Assembly (NCBI GenBank): GCA_910591455.2
Contig: OU342804.1
Location: forward strand, 18,444,133 to 18,508,132
From: Pholis gunnellus
Taxonomy: Eukaryota; Chordata; Actinopteri; Perciformes; Pholidae
Reading direction: 5' to 3'
DNA: 64,000 nucleotides
The translations under genes and the position numbers were made by a program. Positions 24,880 to 35,960 of the stretch are shown in pieces. Numbering within the stretch: position 1 is the stretch's first letter; every line of letters begins with the position of its first letter. The notes below the pieces were generated by a model. It saw nothing but the letters and a program-made list of their open reading frames with translations, searched no databases and had not been told where the DNA came from.

Positions 24880-25150
24880 AGCCAGACAGCTGCAAAGATA
24901 GAACAGACCTCCTTATGTCACATAGCTAATGACAGGGATGAATAATACAGCCTTTAAAGCCCTTACTCCCACCCCATTCTGGCCTGCACATAAGCCTGTG
25001 CTCTGGGTGAGCAGTTAGCCTTCAAGCCCCTCACTGAGATGAGATTGGCTCCCAAGAAGATTTGTAGGGGGGTTGGAGAGAATCGGATTAACCAAAATGC
25101 CTCAATTGGAGTATATGCCCTGGGCTGGTCTCAGTGTAATACCATTTATA
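24880..25150. promoter_or_regulatory. Candidate conserved non-coding element
   Basis: Words include CATAGCTAATGACAGGGATG, AATACAGCC, GAGATTGGC, CGGATTAACC and CCTCAATTGG in unique, balanced sequence with no frame. Enhancer-like, untested. Confidence 0.28.
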
Positions 25151-25589
25151 AATGCTGTAAACCAAAACTTTAGCATCTGATTAGGTAATGGAGGAAAACA
25201 CATCCTTTTAGCAACCATTATCTGTGGTGGAATAGCCCAAACCTTCACGTAAGGGTTGTACGAGCATCAAAACACAAACAAAATGAGTTTGAGTCATAAG
25301 TAGTAGGGACTTTTCCAAATACCCAAGTCTCCACTGTAGAAATAAACAAAAAAGGAAAATAATAAATGTCCAGAAGTTGTGGACAGGTGGCATTTCAGCT
25401 TGTGCACCGTTTAGCTGTGCTGTCTGGTTTCTGACAGCTTGATTTAGTCTCCTGCTCCTGAGCCAGAAAAGAGAGAAAATTAACGGCAGCTTAACTAGAC
25501 TCCAATTCGCCTGTTTTGAAACACTATTGATGAAACTAATGTATATGGAAAACACAGAATGGACTTCCTGGTAGCCGTACCAAGCTTAT
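25151..25589. other. Unique stretch with 115-codon - strand frame, probably non-coding
   Basis: The - strand frame at 25208-25555 is Leu/Phe-rich in its second half and could superficially mimic a membrane protein. It lacks splice or promoter context and family resemblance. Confidence 0.45.
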
Positions 25590-25840
25590 TGTGGTCATGA
25601 AAATACTGCGTGCACTCAGTCAGGGTCAGGTACACCGGGAAGTAAGAAAAGCAATAGCATTGATTTGATTTACTCTGCCATCTGAGCCTGGTTATCCTTT
25701 GGGGGACATTAGGGTTTGTCTTTAGGGTGTAAAATGGAGATTAAAGTGGCTCAAGGGGAGATGCTAGGATACATGCTGTTCCCCCTGCTGTGAACAGGGT
25801 GTAATCCTTCAGTTTCAGAGAAGTGAAAAGTTTGCAGAGT
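25590..25840. promoter_or_regulatory. Candidate conserved non-coding element
   Basis: Contains CAGTCAGGGTCAGGTACACC (nuclear-receptor half-sites), GCATTGATTTGATTTAC, GGTTATCCTTTGGGGG and GGAGATTAAAG. Unique, GC-balanced, no frame. Confidence 0.27.
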
Positions 25841-26209
25841 CCAGAAAGTTACACATACATCCCTTCTGGGCCCCCTACAGAGCAGAGAGTGTGAGACAGC
25901 AGGGGATAACCATATGCTATCAAAGTGTTCTTCAAAGCTCCCATCTTTAGTCCACTAAATTATACAGTATCATCACATATACCTGACAAATATAGAAGAA
26001 AGATAATCATGCAGCTCAACACACGAACAGAAAAAAAACAATACATTCCTTAGAAATGTGTTTTAAGAAATCTGTTGCCGCTGAACTGTGAAGGAATACA
26101 TTTATTTTCTGCAATGACTTTGTTGAAACTTTGTTGAAACAGTAGCCAACAGTGTGGGTAAGCTCATGATTTTGTATTTACATGCTTTTACATTACTGCT
26201 GCTGGTGGA
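25841..26209. other. AT-rich spacer with 11-bp tandem duplication
   Basis: ACTTTGTTGAA is duplicated head to tail at 26117-26138. Otherwise no feature. Confidence 0.55.
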
Positions 26210-26780
26210 CAATTACAAATTCATGAATCCTATCAAAGTGAGCCCCTTCTCTGTTAGCAGAGGTTAATTTGTGCTAGCCCCTCATTTCAATTGTAATGTA
26301 CTAAATGTCCACATTATTTCCCACATGGGCCTGGATGAGGGGTTTGATTATCCAAAGGTAGACCTTGGTCTGCTCTGCTATTGTCAGAGGGGTCGTAAGA
26401 TGCAGTAACAGCTTCAGGGTCTTATTGCTATGGCTATCAGCCCCTTGCCACTTGGCCTCTGTGACCCCAGTCAGAGATAAGCTTTATGGGAAAGCACATT
26501 AACATGCTCTTGCAGTCACCTCCCTCCTTTATCAAAGGCAGTTCTGTGAAATCAAGTGTTTATGGACCCCCGGTGAGGGTATAGTGCTGCTCATTGCCTA
26601 TATTAGAGGTTGAGTGTAAATGAGCGGGAGGTGGACAAAGGACCTGCACTAGTGGGGGGAATTGAGGATGCGATACTGATGTTATTCTCACTAAATGAGC
26701 AATATCTTTAATGACTGCAACACCCCATGAGCTGGATTATAAATACTGGTTGCAGTCTAAATATATCCATGTCTTCCAAT
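26210..26780. promoter_or_regulatory. Large candidate conserved non-coding element
   Basis: Contains two TATCAAAG-type TCF/LEF words (CCTATCAAAGTG near 26229; TTTATCAAAGGC near 26530), GGTTAATTTG, TTTGATTATCC, AGAGATAAGC (GATA), CATTAACATGC and GGATTATAAATAC in about 550 bp of unique balanced DNA without a coding frame. Among the better enhancer candidates. Confidence 0.36.
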
Positions 26781-28640
26781 CTTTCTACAAAACTGACACT
26801 ACCATAACATAAGGGACGTAAAATGTGCATATGGATATGATGTAGCTTTGTATTTTGGAGTAATTTATTCCATTAGCTCTACTGTATACTGTAGGTGACA
26901 GACATTTCCTTTACTGTCTTCCTCTTTGTGTTACACTAACTACTGATCCTGTTTAGTAAGTTGTCCAATGGATGTATTTTTATTTTATTTTTTTCTGGAA
27001 CGTGCTATGTTGATATGGGCATTTTCCTGTGGCTATGAACGACACTAGGAACAGAAAATAAATTAAAATACTGAGGTGTCAGTAGTGTGATCCTGCTTAC
27101 AGCCTTATCACTGGTGAAAGATCCTTTCAGTATGTCTGCAATGATGGATGGTGATAGCCCTGTGTCTTTGTACACATCAGGGGGCCCTACTGTTGTCACT
27201 GGACAGATAGAAGGAGCGAGAAAGAGAAAGATGTAGCCGCAGCTTAATGTCCTTCTCTGGTGCTGTGCATGCTCTTTCCTATTTGCTTTTCCCTTCACGG
27301 CACGGTTAACATCGTAAATTAACCTTTCCAAGCCCCCTGTGCTCAGAGACTGGTGCGCAGTATAGACAAAGGAGAAAAAATAGATCTATGTTATGCAATG
27401 CAGTAGCACTGGTCAGAGACATATCCTGTTACAGAATTGAGCTATTCCTTTTTTAGTGATACGGAATAAAACAACACACTTTGTTCAGTCAAGCAAACAT
27501 TCTATTTTATGTGCATGTCCTGTGTACTCTGCAAATTGGTATGAGGCTGCGTTTTGTTCTCCATCTTAGAAATGTAAATTAAACACATGAAAAGAAAATG
27601 TATTGTAGATCCTTCTCTTCTTAGTTCAAGTCTGTAAATAGGATGTAAATACCAAACAGCTATGCATGCTAATATACAAGCAATTTGTTCAGGTACTTTT
27701 GTAACCCAGACTTCTCATATGGCATGTAATGACAAAAAAGAAAGAAAAAAAAAAATCAAACATGGAAAAACATGAACGCGAATATGGTTTGTAAACAACT
27801 TAAAAACTGGAAAATATATGTCTTTGCTGTTAATGTTTTCTTACTGATAACTAATGCATTGGCCTGCCATTTACTACAGTGCTCTGCTCATGTTACCTGT
27901 TATCTTTTTTATGTTTCATAAGGTAGGGCTGAGGCAAAAAGGACCATAAATCACTGATTTGTGGAATAGTCGGTTTGGAGAATAAGATGAGGGGAAGAAT
28001 GGCAGTCTGACCATACTCTTTGTAGTTTTTTCATTGCCACTGCACGTTCACATGCATACACGTAATAATTGACAACCTATCCTCAGTGTCTAACACAGCC
28101 AATAAAATGACATGGCAAAACTGTTGCATAAAAGCAGTAGAAAATGGGCTGCCATTTGGGTTATCTCACCAAAAAGACGTATCACCAGCTCCGAAGTGTG
28201 CCGTTATTTTAAAATGGCATACATTTGTTTCTGATGAATGAATGCAAAACCATTAACAAACTAAGAAGCTGGTACAACAAGCAATTTTGACTCATTACAA
28301 ATTCTCCAAATCATGATTTGCACGTGAGGACATTTTGAAAACTTTGACCGTTTTGTTTCTCATTTCTAATACTATGTGACAATGATGATTATCTATATGC
28401 CAAATTTGCCTCTGCCCTTGCAACTCTAATGTGGCATTTTATGAAGACAGTGATGGAGAAAGTAGGGAGAAATCTGTTTGGTTTCTAAGAGTGTTTATTT
28501 TCAACCATGTTAGAACCATGTTGTATCCCAAGGCGCTCATGGTAGATGGAAGTGTCTAATTTTTAACCTGTGCTAAAGATATTTTAAATTTAATAAATAA
28601 TTATTGTAAGAAGAAAACAAGTTGTGTCGTGTTCTTAACT
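26781..28640. other. AT-rich, 3'UTR-like stretch
   Basis: AT-rich with many TGTAAAT/TTTTAT words, a run of AAAGAAAGAAAAAAAAAAA near 27740, and AATAAATAATTATTG near 28592 followed by a G/T-rich segment. It resembles the end of a long 3'UTR on the + strand, but there is no coding exon in the right place. Ordinary AT-rich intergenic DNA is equally likely. Confidence 0.3.
27101..27198 (-). other. Candidate - strand internal exon (98 nt)
   Basis: On the - strand a pyrimidine tract ending CTATCTGTCCAG precedes 98 bases that end at a GTAAGC donor (plus 27095-27100). Two bases complete a codon, then 32 codons are open (GPPDVYKDTGLSPSIIADIL in the middle). The exon would begin in phase 1 and end in phase 0. 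The peptide is not recognised. Chance cannot be excluded: a 32-codon open segment is unremarkable. Confidence 0.17.
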
Positions 28641-29027
28641 AACCTCTTACGTTGTGCATATTTTTCATGATTATATTTTCAAGACGTGAAGGATGTAAAT
28701 CATCAAGACAAGAGAGACAGAGAAACTGTAAAGAATAAAAGAGTTTAATTATAAAAGGCCTTTAGGGGCATTTGTGTCTGGGTAAAGTGCTCTGCTCTAA
28801 ATGTAAATTTAAGTGATGAGTCTTTTCACTCATTATATCCATGATGAAATACAAAGAACCCACAGTCTCAGAAACAATGATCGTTGAACTCTGGCTCTCA
28901 GTTGTGAAAGCTGGAGGTTCAGTATCCCTTCACTTTGGCCTGAGCCAAAACAACCACCAAAATATAACTAGATTATTGGCAATACACCAACAGTCTTCTT
29001 TGGGATATTTGTTAAAGCATTTTCGGG
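28641..29027. other. AT-rich spacer left of the hAT-type element
   Basis: Nothing beyond AT-rich unique sequence. The last eight bases (TTTTCGGG at 29020-29027) are the probable left target-site copy of the adjacent transposon. Confidence 0.55.
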
Positions 29028-29985
29028 GAAGAGATGGACCAATACCAATACCAGAATTAGGTATTGCCCCGATACTGTGCTCATGTACTCGTACTCATTA
29101 TTGTAAAACTACTCGGATACAATTTTACGGTAACTTCTCATCAGTTGGGCAGGTAGGTGGACGCGGAGAAATGTCAGCAGATTGGACAGATTTTAGGATA
29201 AATTATGATGATAAAAGTATTTCTTTTTTTTTACCAATAGCTGACCTTCGTTAACCAATCATTAACAATTAACCAACAAGATTAGTGCCTTGCATGCAGT
29301 GGTGCTGTAGTTAAAGTTCCTAACAAGCTACCCAGCTGCAACCATAACCAATGCACAAATAGGTTACGTCCATCATTTATCACCAGCTGCAGTGTATGAC
29401 GAAAACAGGCAACCGAGTCTCCAGTTCACCTGTCTGGGTAAGGTAGCATTCACGATGTTGCGTGCATTGTTGTGGACACATGCAGCCATTTTCCTCCATT
29501 GCATTAATTAGTTAAGCTGCACGTTTTTTTGTCTTGTATACTCTGTCAGGGTTGTGGCCAGTGTATTGCAAACCTGGCGTAATATTTGAGTGTTTGGTCG
29601 AGAGAGAGAAAACGCGTGTGTGATAAAGGGTGAAGTCAACAGTAACATCATAGCTGTGAACGTAGCAGTGCAGTGTGTGAGCAGGTAATTTGTCGCTGAA
29701 TAAATGCTACAAATCCTCAAGACCCAAGCCAAGCTCTCGTGTAAGCCACCTGCTGATTGAAGTGAAAGGGTTAGCCCAGAAGTCAGCCACAACTCTGGCT
29801 CAGACATACTTAAGGTAGGCTGACCTTTAAGGTAGACCAGATATTCTCCTTTGAGTGTCAAGCCGCAAGCTTTTTTATTTCTAATAATTATTTTAACATC
29901 GTCAAATCAGTACTAGGCATCGGCAAGTACAGAAATGTAAATACTTGTAATCGGACTGAAAACCAGTGATTTTGGTGCATCCCTA
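29028..29985. mobile_element. Non-autonomous hAT-type DNA transposon
   Basis: The left end (GATGGACCAATACCAATACC, then a TATTGCCCCGATACT-type block) and right end (GCATCGGCAAGTAC..., ending GGTGCATCCCTA) carry the GATACC-rich subterminal sequence and CCCTA/TAGGG terminal motif of hAT elements abundant in fish. The right outer end reverse-complements to TAGGGATGCACC against GAGATGGACC on the left. Flanks TTTTCGGG and TTTTCTGG are a plausible decayed 8-bp target duplication, the hAT hallmark. No transposase frame is present in about 960 bp, so it is a deletion derivative or MITE. The decayed ends suggest an old insertion. Orientation cannot be set. Confidence 0.78.
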
Positions 29986-30169
29986 TTTTCTGGTTTATCA
30001 ATAGCATCACTCCTTGGCGGCAACGAAAGGTATGGGTCATGTTTTTGTAAAGGTTACCACACTAAGTCTACAATTAATTAAAAGCCACTCACAGTCACAG
30101 ACAGTGAGGCAAAATGTGGCCGTTTGTGTTTTGTATGTTTTAACAAATTGTTTACAAGAGGACACATTC
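29986..30169. other. Spacer right of the hAT-type element
   Basis: Starts with the right target-site copy (TTTTCTGG). No other feature seen. Confidence 0.5.
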
Positions 30170-30420
30170 AATTAGTTATTTCATTATCGCCCGAGGTGTA
30201 ATCAATTGACAATGCCGATAACAAAACCACATCAATTTGTGTGCCGACTCCAGCACATTTCTCTAAATGATTGAAGAGCACTTCTATTTTAGGCCCTCAT
30301 GAGTTCTCTCTGGCATTTCAGCACAAACCCATATAATGAACCGTATCATCATGTACTCCATGAGAATCTTTTCTGTCTTCAGTGATTCAAAGTTGTTTCA
30401 GTGACTGTTCGTGACCCAGA
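30170..30420. promoter_or_regulatory. Candidate conserved non-coding element
   Basis: Words include CAATTAGTTATTTCATTATCGCCC, GTAATCAATTGACAATG and AAATGATTGAAG: stacked homeodomain/PBX/SOX-type cores in unique sequence directly beyond the transposon. No open frame. Confidence 0.32.
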
Positions 30421-30540
30421 AATTCCACATGTAGACTCTGTCTTCTGTGGGGAGTGAGGTTCTGTCCCCCCCCACCCCCATTTCCCCTTGAGTGATATAT
30501 GGCAAAGAAAGAAAGAAAAAAGCATTCTTTCTTGCCTCCT

Positions 30541-30555
30541 CCCCCCCCCCCCCCC
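30541..30555. repeat. C15 homopolymer
   Basis: Fifteen uninterrupted C, a length prone to slippage and sequencing error. A second C-rich run lies about 70 bp upstream. Confidence 0.95.
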
Positions 30556-30702
30556 ACCGTAGCGTAGATAAACAATGCGAGTGACAGTCTCTCATCACTC
30601 AAGAGGCTGAATCTCTGGCCCTGACCCGATAACATCAAGTGTGTGTGTCACCTGTCAAGTGGCTTCTGTCACACTTCAGTGGGAACTCTAAAACAAGACT
30701 CA

Positions 30703-30735
30703 GTGTGTGTGTGTGTGTGTGCGCGTGCGTGCGTG
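30703..30735. repeat. (GT)n-(GC)n microsatellite
   Basis: About nine GT units passing into GCGCGTGCGTGCGTG. Confidence 0.93.
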
Positions 30736-31119
30736 GGAAGTCGATTGGGGGATGGTGTTGTGGGTTTAAGAGTGCCTGTTGGCATGCAAGCGCAGGCCTC
30801 TCTAGGCATGAGTGGAGTCGAGAGTGGCAAAGGGAGGGGGTGGTGCTAGTGAAGGTATACCAGGAAACTGAGAAAAAAAGGAGGGGGAGGCACAACGACT
30901 CAAATGAGAAGGACTTGTGCAGACACTGTGAAACTATCTCATTTTGTAGGCTCGGCTAGTCTCATTCTCATGTTCAGAATGGGCAGGGTGATCTGGGAAC
31001 GCAATTATTTTCACCTATAAAAGGCAACATATGCCAAGATCATAAAAGTTCTTATTGGACAGTAATTTATTAAAGCAAGTCATAGAAATGGAGAGAGGTA
31101 GGGCACAAGCTATAATATG

Positions 31120-31260
31120 AGGGTGTCGTTCCGCTTCTCATTAAGGGCCTGAGTGTCAGTGGAATTCAATACCCCAGGTGCCTGACAGAGGAGGGATAGA
31201 TGAGCTAAACAGAAGATGTTCTCTCTTTATAAGATCCTGGGGAAATGGGAACATTTACTG
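31120..31260. promoter_or_regulatory. Weak candidate regulatory island
   Basis: Short balanced block with CTCATTAAGGGCC, CAGTGGAATTCAATACCCC and CCAGGTGCCTG (E-box). Unique, no frame. Confidence 0.22.
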
Positions 31261-31549
31261 CAGCCACATCATGTCGAAGTTCCATTCTCGATTCATTTTC
31301 TGCGTTTCACTGTAAACCTATACGTATGTATTCAAGTGTATAATTAAGCTTATTTCACAGCCACACACATCCTTGGTGTATTTACTTTTTGCAAAACATT
31401 CTCTCGGCCCATCGTGCAGCTTTTCAAGGGGAGGTACTGTAGAGCTTTGAGACTAACAATGATCTCCACCCTCCAAGCAACACACAGCTGCTACTACGCA
31501 AAACTGGCATCCTCTTAAATGGATGAGTGATCTGAAACAGTGCGTTTGT

Positions 31550-31830
31550 TCATATATTGCAAATGTTTAAATCATTGTTGAGCTCTGAATGAGCAATAAT
31601 AAACCATCATTGTGATCCTCACAATACTGAATGATGTGGATTAGCCAATGGGGAGCAGATTGTATTGAGGAACTTATCAGCATCTTCTCATTATCTAATG
31701 CAAAAGTGCAGGAGGAGATGATTACGTCTGTGGCACATTTTACCCAGAACAATGTGAGCTTGTGTACCTCTGTTCATTTTTTGCTCAAAATGAACGAGGC
31801 GGATATGTGCTATTGTCTGAGGTTATTGTA
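31550..31830. promoter_or_regulatory. Candidate conserved non-coding element
   Basis: Contains AATCATTGTTGAGC, GAGCAATAATAAACC, CATCATTGTGATCC, TGGATTAGCCAATGGGG, GATTGTATTGAGG, CATTATCTAATGC and AGAACAATGTGAGC. Both strands are partly open (61-66 codons) without family resemblance. SOX/homeodomain/NF-Y word density is very high. One of the strongest CNE candidates. Confidence 0.4.
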
Positions 31831-32107
31831 ATGGTAAAATGCACTTTTTGTTAATGTAAATGATTGTAAATGACTCTTCTTTCAGACGGGAACGAGGTTT
31901 TTGTATCTTTTACCGAGATAAATACCGTCACAAATGAGGCTGGAGAAAACAAAAGCACAAGAGAGAGAGAAACAGGCAATTGTGATAGAGGGAGGGAGGG
32001 TTTTGTGCATGCCTATTGTGTAACGTCTGGCAATGTACTCACACGTTTGTTGTCGTCTTTCACACTGACAACCGCATTCTGACAACAGTCACACTCAACA
32101 CAAACAG

Positions 32108-32149
<42 letters not shown>

Positions 32150-34079
32150 CTTTTACCAATTTATGAACACCTTTCTTTTTTCTCTCTCCCTCCCTCGCAT
32201 TTGTAGCATTCAAGAGTGTCGAAAAAGCTAAAATAATTATCTAAAATGTGATCAGCGTAAATGCTAACATCAACTTTGTTATGGCTATATCATATACAAT
32301 GTTTACATGAATACAGCTTAACCATCCAATCAAAGAAAAAAAAGAATCACACAAATATGCCAAACTCTGAATGTGTATTTTTGTGCATTATGTTAAAAGA
32401 CGTTTCCTTTTGGTTACTTCTAACTCTACATTTTCCCATAACCTCTGTGTTCTGTTCAATCACATATTGATGTAAACTTGGTCAAGGTTGTACGGGCCAG
32501 CTGGTCAGCCTGTCGAACATGTCCAGATCATGTCTGCTGAACTGTCCAGAGAACACAGAAAGCTCTAATCCCTTGTTTGCATTGGAATCAATGTCATATT
32601 GATCACAGCCTAATTATATCATCATACATGTATTAATATCAATCGGACTTGATTTGTAGATACTCATTTGTTGTATGAAAGCAGTGCAGTGTCCTTGTGG
32701 TAAACACACAGTAAGTCTTGTCATTGATCCCACTATTATATGCACACTTTGAAAAGACCAAATGAAGGAGGCAATTTGAAGTCCAGCAATGAACTTCATT
32801 AGTCACAGGCATGCACACTTGCACATATACAGTACATGCACATGCATCACACACACCGTCACTCATATATGGACACATGGACGGACACACACACATACAC
32901 ACACACACATGCACATGTTCACACATGCATACAGCCCCTTGGACATGTCTCATTAAATTCAGGTGAGCAGATTAATTAAAATGATATTTAAATCCCTCAG
33001 GACTGTAATCTACACTGCTGGTGTGTATGTCACACACACACACACACGTACAGGTAGGGCAGCAAACATTACATAGAAATGGGTAGCGGGGGAAAGATGG
33101 GTAATTTGCAGGTAAGCAGAAACATTTGTGTGACCTGTATGCACAAGCAAGGACATCTATGGAGCTACCTGAGGTCTGAACTCATCGCCATACTATTGTG
33201 AGAGACAAAGTGAGGGAATCAGTATCAAAATGCTTCATTGTGAGGAGCTTCACAGTGCAAAGCCTTTTCTGTTTAGCTGATTTGACCTTGTGTGTCCCTC
33301 CTCAAACCCCCCCCATCCACTCAGCCTGCTCATCCACAGCACTGACCTTAACTGCAGTTGTGATTGGTAGACCAGAGGTACGCTTTGTTAGCCTTCTGTA
33401 AATTCTGTAATAACTTCACTGATTGCCTGACACTGTCGTATTTTGAATGGCTCTGCTGATGTTTCACTGAAGATAAATCAGGAAGGGAAAAAGAGAAGGT
33501 TCGTAATAGCACCGCTGAAATGACAACAATTATACCAAATAAGTGCTGAATCTGGAGACTTTATCAAACTAAGAGTAAAAAGAAATAATGGCAGGTGATT
33601 CATAACCACTAAAACCTACTTCAGTGCATGGGGACACTTGGCGTTCTGAAAGGTGAACCAGCCATCAGGAGGGTGACATCAACTCCGTAGTATCTGTATT
33701 GTAGCTCTCATGGGATGTTTATGTGCAATCAAGAGAATGTCAGCACTGGTGTTGTGTAGGAGGTGCGTTTCTGCATATGCTCGCCTACTTTCCTACCAAT
33801 CAAATCAAGATAAGAAGGAAAGCGAAACTTGAGTCCTGGTTTGGTGCGTTTCTATTATCAAAAGGGAAATGGTGTCAGGAAGTGTCAGTTACACATAAAA
33901 TGAATTTCTATCTTTTTGTTTGTTTTTGCCATTTTCGTTTCGGTCACTGCATATTGTGTAGTGTAAATATTCTTCCTTCATAGCTCAAAAGAAGCTTTGG
34001 AGTAGACATGAAGAGAGAAAAAGATGACAAGAGAATAAAAAAAAAAAAGAAAAAGAAGTCGTCAACTGCCATGCTGGGG
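31831..34079. other. Mixed stretch with CA arrays, no gene supported
   Basis: An acceptor-like TCTTCTTTCAG near 31895 opens a frame into GA-rich sequence without a donor. CA arrays lie at 32110-32144 and about 32886-32910. Poly(A)/GA sequence lies near 34030-34060. No repeat family or recognisable exon. Confidence 0.5.
32110..32144. repeat. (CA)17 microsatellite
   Basis: Uninterrupted CA array of about 35 bp, flanked by degenerate CA words. Confidence 0.97.
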
Positions 34080-34375
34080 GCTCTCTCCTGACCTTCACCT
34101 GCCGGAGAGGCAAATTGCATTAGAGAATGACATGTCATTCATCTGGGCCGTACTTGGAGGATCATTTAGCTAATTTAATGATTAATAAGTTTAACACCTC
34201 TTAATAATTTCATTTGACGAGCTAGGCTGAGCGCAGTGGGAGGCAGATGAGGATGTCTGGGACTGAGATTGTCTGTCTGGGAGCAGAAGACAGGGAAAGG
34301 GAAAGAGAGAGAATCTCCCTGAGGACTACATATCAGTCTATTACCACCATGACCTTTTCCCTCCACTGGCTGTGC
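34080..34375. promoter_or_regulatory. Candidate conserved non-coding element with 16-bp palindrome
   Basis: Contains GGCAAATTGCATTAG, a perfect 16-bp palindrome GAATGACATGTCATTC at 34125-34140 (two inverted TGACA half-sites of the MEIS/PREP/TGIF type), then ATTTAGCTAATTTAATGATTAATAAG, TTAATAATTTCATTTGAC and GAGCTAGGC. Chained TAAT cores in unique sequence are typical of developmental enhancers. Best CNE candidate of the window by motif content. Confidence 0.45.
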
Positions 34376-35124
34376 CATTAGAGAGAAAATCTGAAAGTAA
34401 AGCCTTGATTAACACAGTTTTTCAACATGTTGAAAGAAAAAATGGAAAAGGAAAAATATGTTCCTTCATTAGGAAAATGTTCTGCATTATTAATGTCACT
34501 GAAGCCAGGCTAAGTGGACCTTAGAGCATTACGGATTCTTGGTTTAACCAGAGGTGATCACTGTAGAGACTCACAAAGTCTATACTGTACAACATGATTC
34601 TACAACAGTGTGACAGAAGGATGTACTGGAAACCTTTGGAGAAATTAATCTGCAACAATTCAACCGTAAGTCCTGGTTCAAATAAAAGCACAACAAAACG
34701 TGACATTTAGTCCAATTTGATGATGTCTGAGTTATGACCGTTTTTACCAATTGCTGATCAAATCAAACAAAAATAAAAAACATTACAAAGAGCTGTAAAT
34801 CTTTTTATTGTATTTTAAAATAGATGTGCACAGAGTGTTGCACATTATAGCTCTACGTGCGTGTTCATTTTTCCACCACCTTCTTTTCTGTCGTTGACAC
34901 ACTGCGGAAGTACTGCGTAACAGCATTGGCCTGTCAGTTCTCACGATCTAGCAGCTCTCACAAAGAGCATTAGTATTTTCTCTCAGTTAGGTAATAGTGC
35001 TCTCCACTGAAACTCATGACAATGTTCCGGGGCTGAAGCTGAGCAGAGTGAGCCGGAGTTGTGGTAAGATTACAGTCAGACCTGATCACAGCGCATTGAC
35101 AGATACGTTGTAGGCTTCAGACAA

Positions 35125-35158
<34 letters not shown>

Positions 35159-35629
35159 GAGATCCAGCTCAAGTCATGCATGCCTCTCACTCCTGTTGCA
35201 GTTTCACCTCAAAAGTCAGTTCTCCACATTTCTCAGTTCTCACAGATTCGCAGCAGAGCAATGGTCACAAGCAGAACCCAATTGATATCACTGCTGAAGC
35301 CATGCCTGAGGGTAGCAGCCACTCAATATACTTGTTAGATCTTAGACACCCTGCGTCCTGACGGAGTAGCTATTAAAAGGCACCTTGCTCTCTTGTTTTT
35401 CAGATCGGATCACAAGAAAACACTCACGGAATGCTTTGATGTGCAACATGGGAAAGAATCATGTTCACCACAGCATTAAATTCAGATTGGATTTAAACAG
35501 GACTTTGCCCCTTCTCACCTTGGTGTCTACATCTCCTGATAAGCCCATTTGTCGTGGTCCATGTCAACTAACTAAACAGCCTCCTACTGCCCATCAAATA
35601 AAACAGTGACCTTGTCCCAATCTGCTTAG
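34376..35629. other. AT-rich to mixed stretch with CA array, no gene supported
   Basis: Holds (CA)14 at 35131-35158. A strong-looking acceptor (TCTTGTTTTTCAG) ends at about 35402 but no donor or recognised peptide follows within the 70-codon open frame. Confidence 0.5.
35131..35158. repeat. (CA)14 microsatellite
   Basis: Uninterrupted CA array preceded by GCGCGC. Confidence 0.97.
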
Positions 35630-35960
35630 GACCATGCTCTGCACCTCATTCCCATCTTACTCCTCATGACCCTTGTCCCATGCCACACAAGGTCATGACG
35701 GATCCTCCCACGTTGCTTTTAATGTCCTCAGAGGAGCGAGCTCTGTGGTGTTTGTGTGAATGCAGAGCTAAAAGACCTCCAGACAACCTTGGAGGGCCTG
35801 TTCCAATCTATAGAACCAGCAGGTGATGCTTATCTCTAGTACGGCAGGAAGGGGTCCGCTCTAATTGTGTGAAGCCACATATTGTCATGGTGGACAAAGA
35901 GAGTCTATTAAGTTCATAATATAAGGTCCAGGTGAAGCAAACCAAAGACTGTGACGTGTG
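35630..35960. promoter_or_regulatory. Candidate regulatory element with inverted nuclear-receptor half-sites
   Basis: Holds CATGACCCTTGT (35665-35676) and ACAAGGTCATG (35687-35697), an inverted pair of extended TCAAGGTCA-type half-sites separated by 10 bp. It continues with unique balanced sequence (GTTGCTTTTAATGTCC, CAGCAGGTGATGC). Orphan receptors of the ERR/SF-1 type bind such extended half-sites; their use here is inference. Confidence 0.33.

Larger units (their letters stand above)
30421..31119. other. Low-complexity-rich stretch, no gene
   Basis: C-rich runs at 30467-30485 and C15 at 30541-30555, GT/GC tract at 30703-30735, GGA-rich words to 30890. Overlapping open frames on both strands are driven by these repeats. 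Confidence 0.6.

Noticed and set aside
31896..32082. Acceptor TCTTTCAG with open frame
   Set aside because: No donor or poly(A) layout. The frame decays into GA-rich then CA-rich sequence.
35403..35609. Strong acceptor TTGTTTTTCAG with 70-codon frame
   Set aside because: No donor consensus within the open part, and the peptide is His/Lys/Thr mixed without resemblance to any family.
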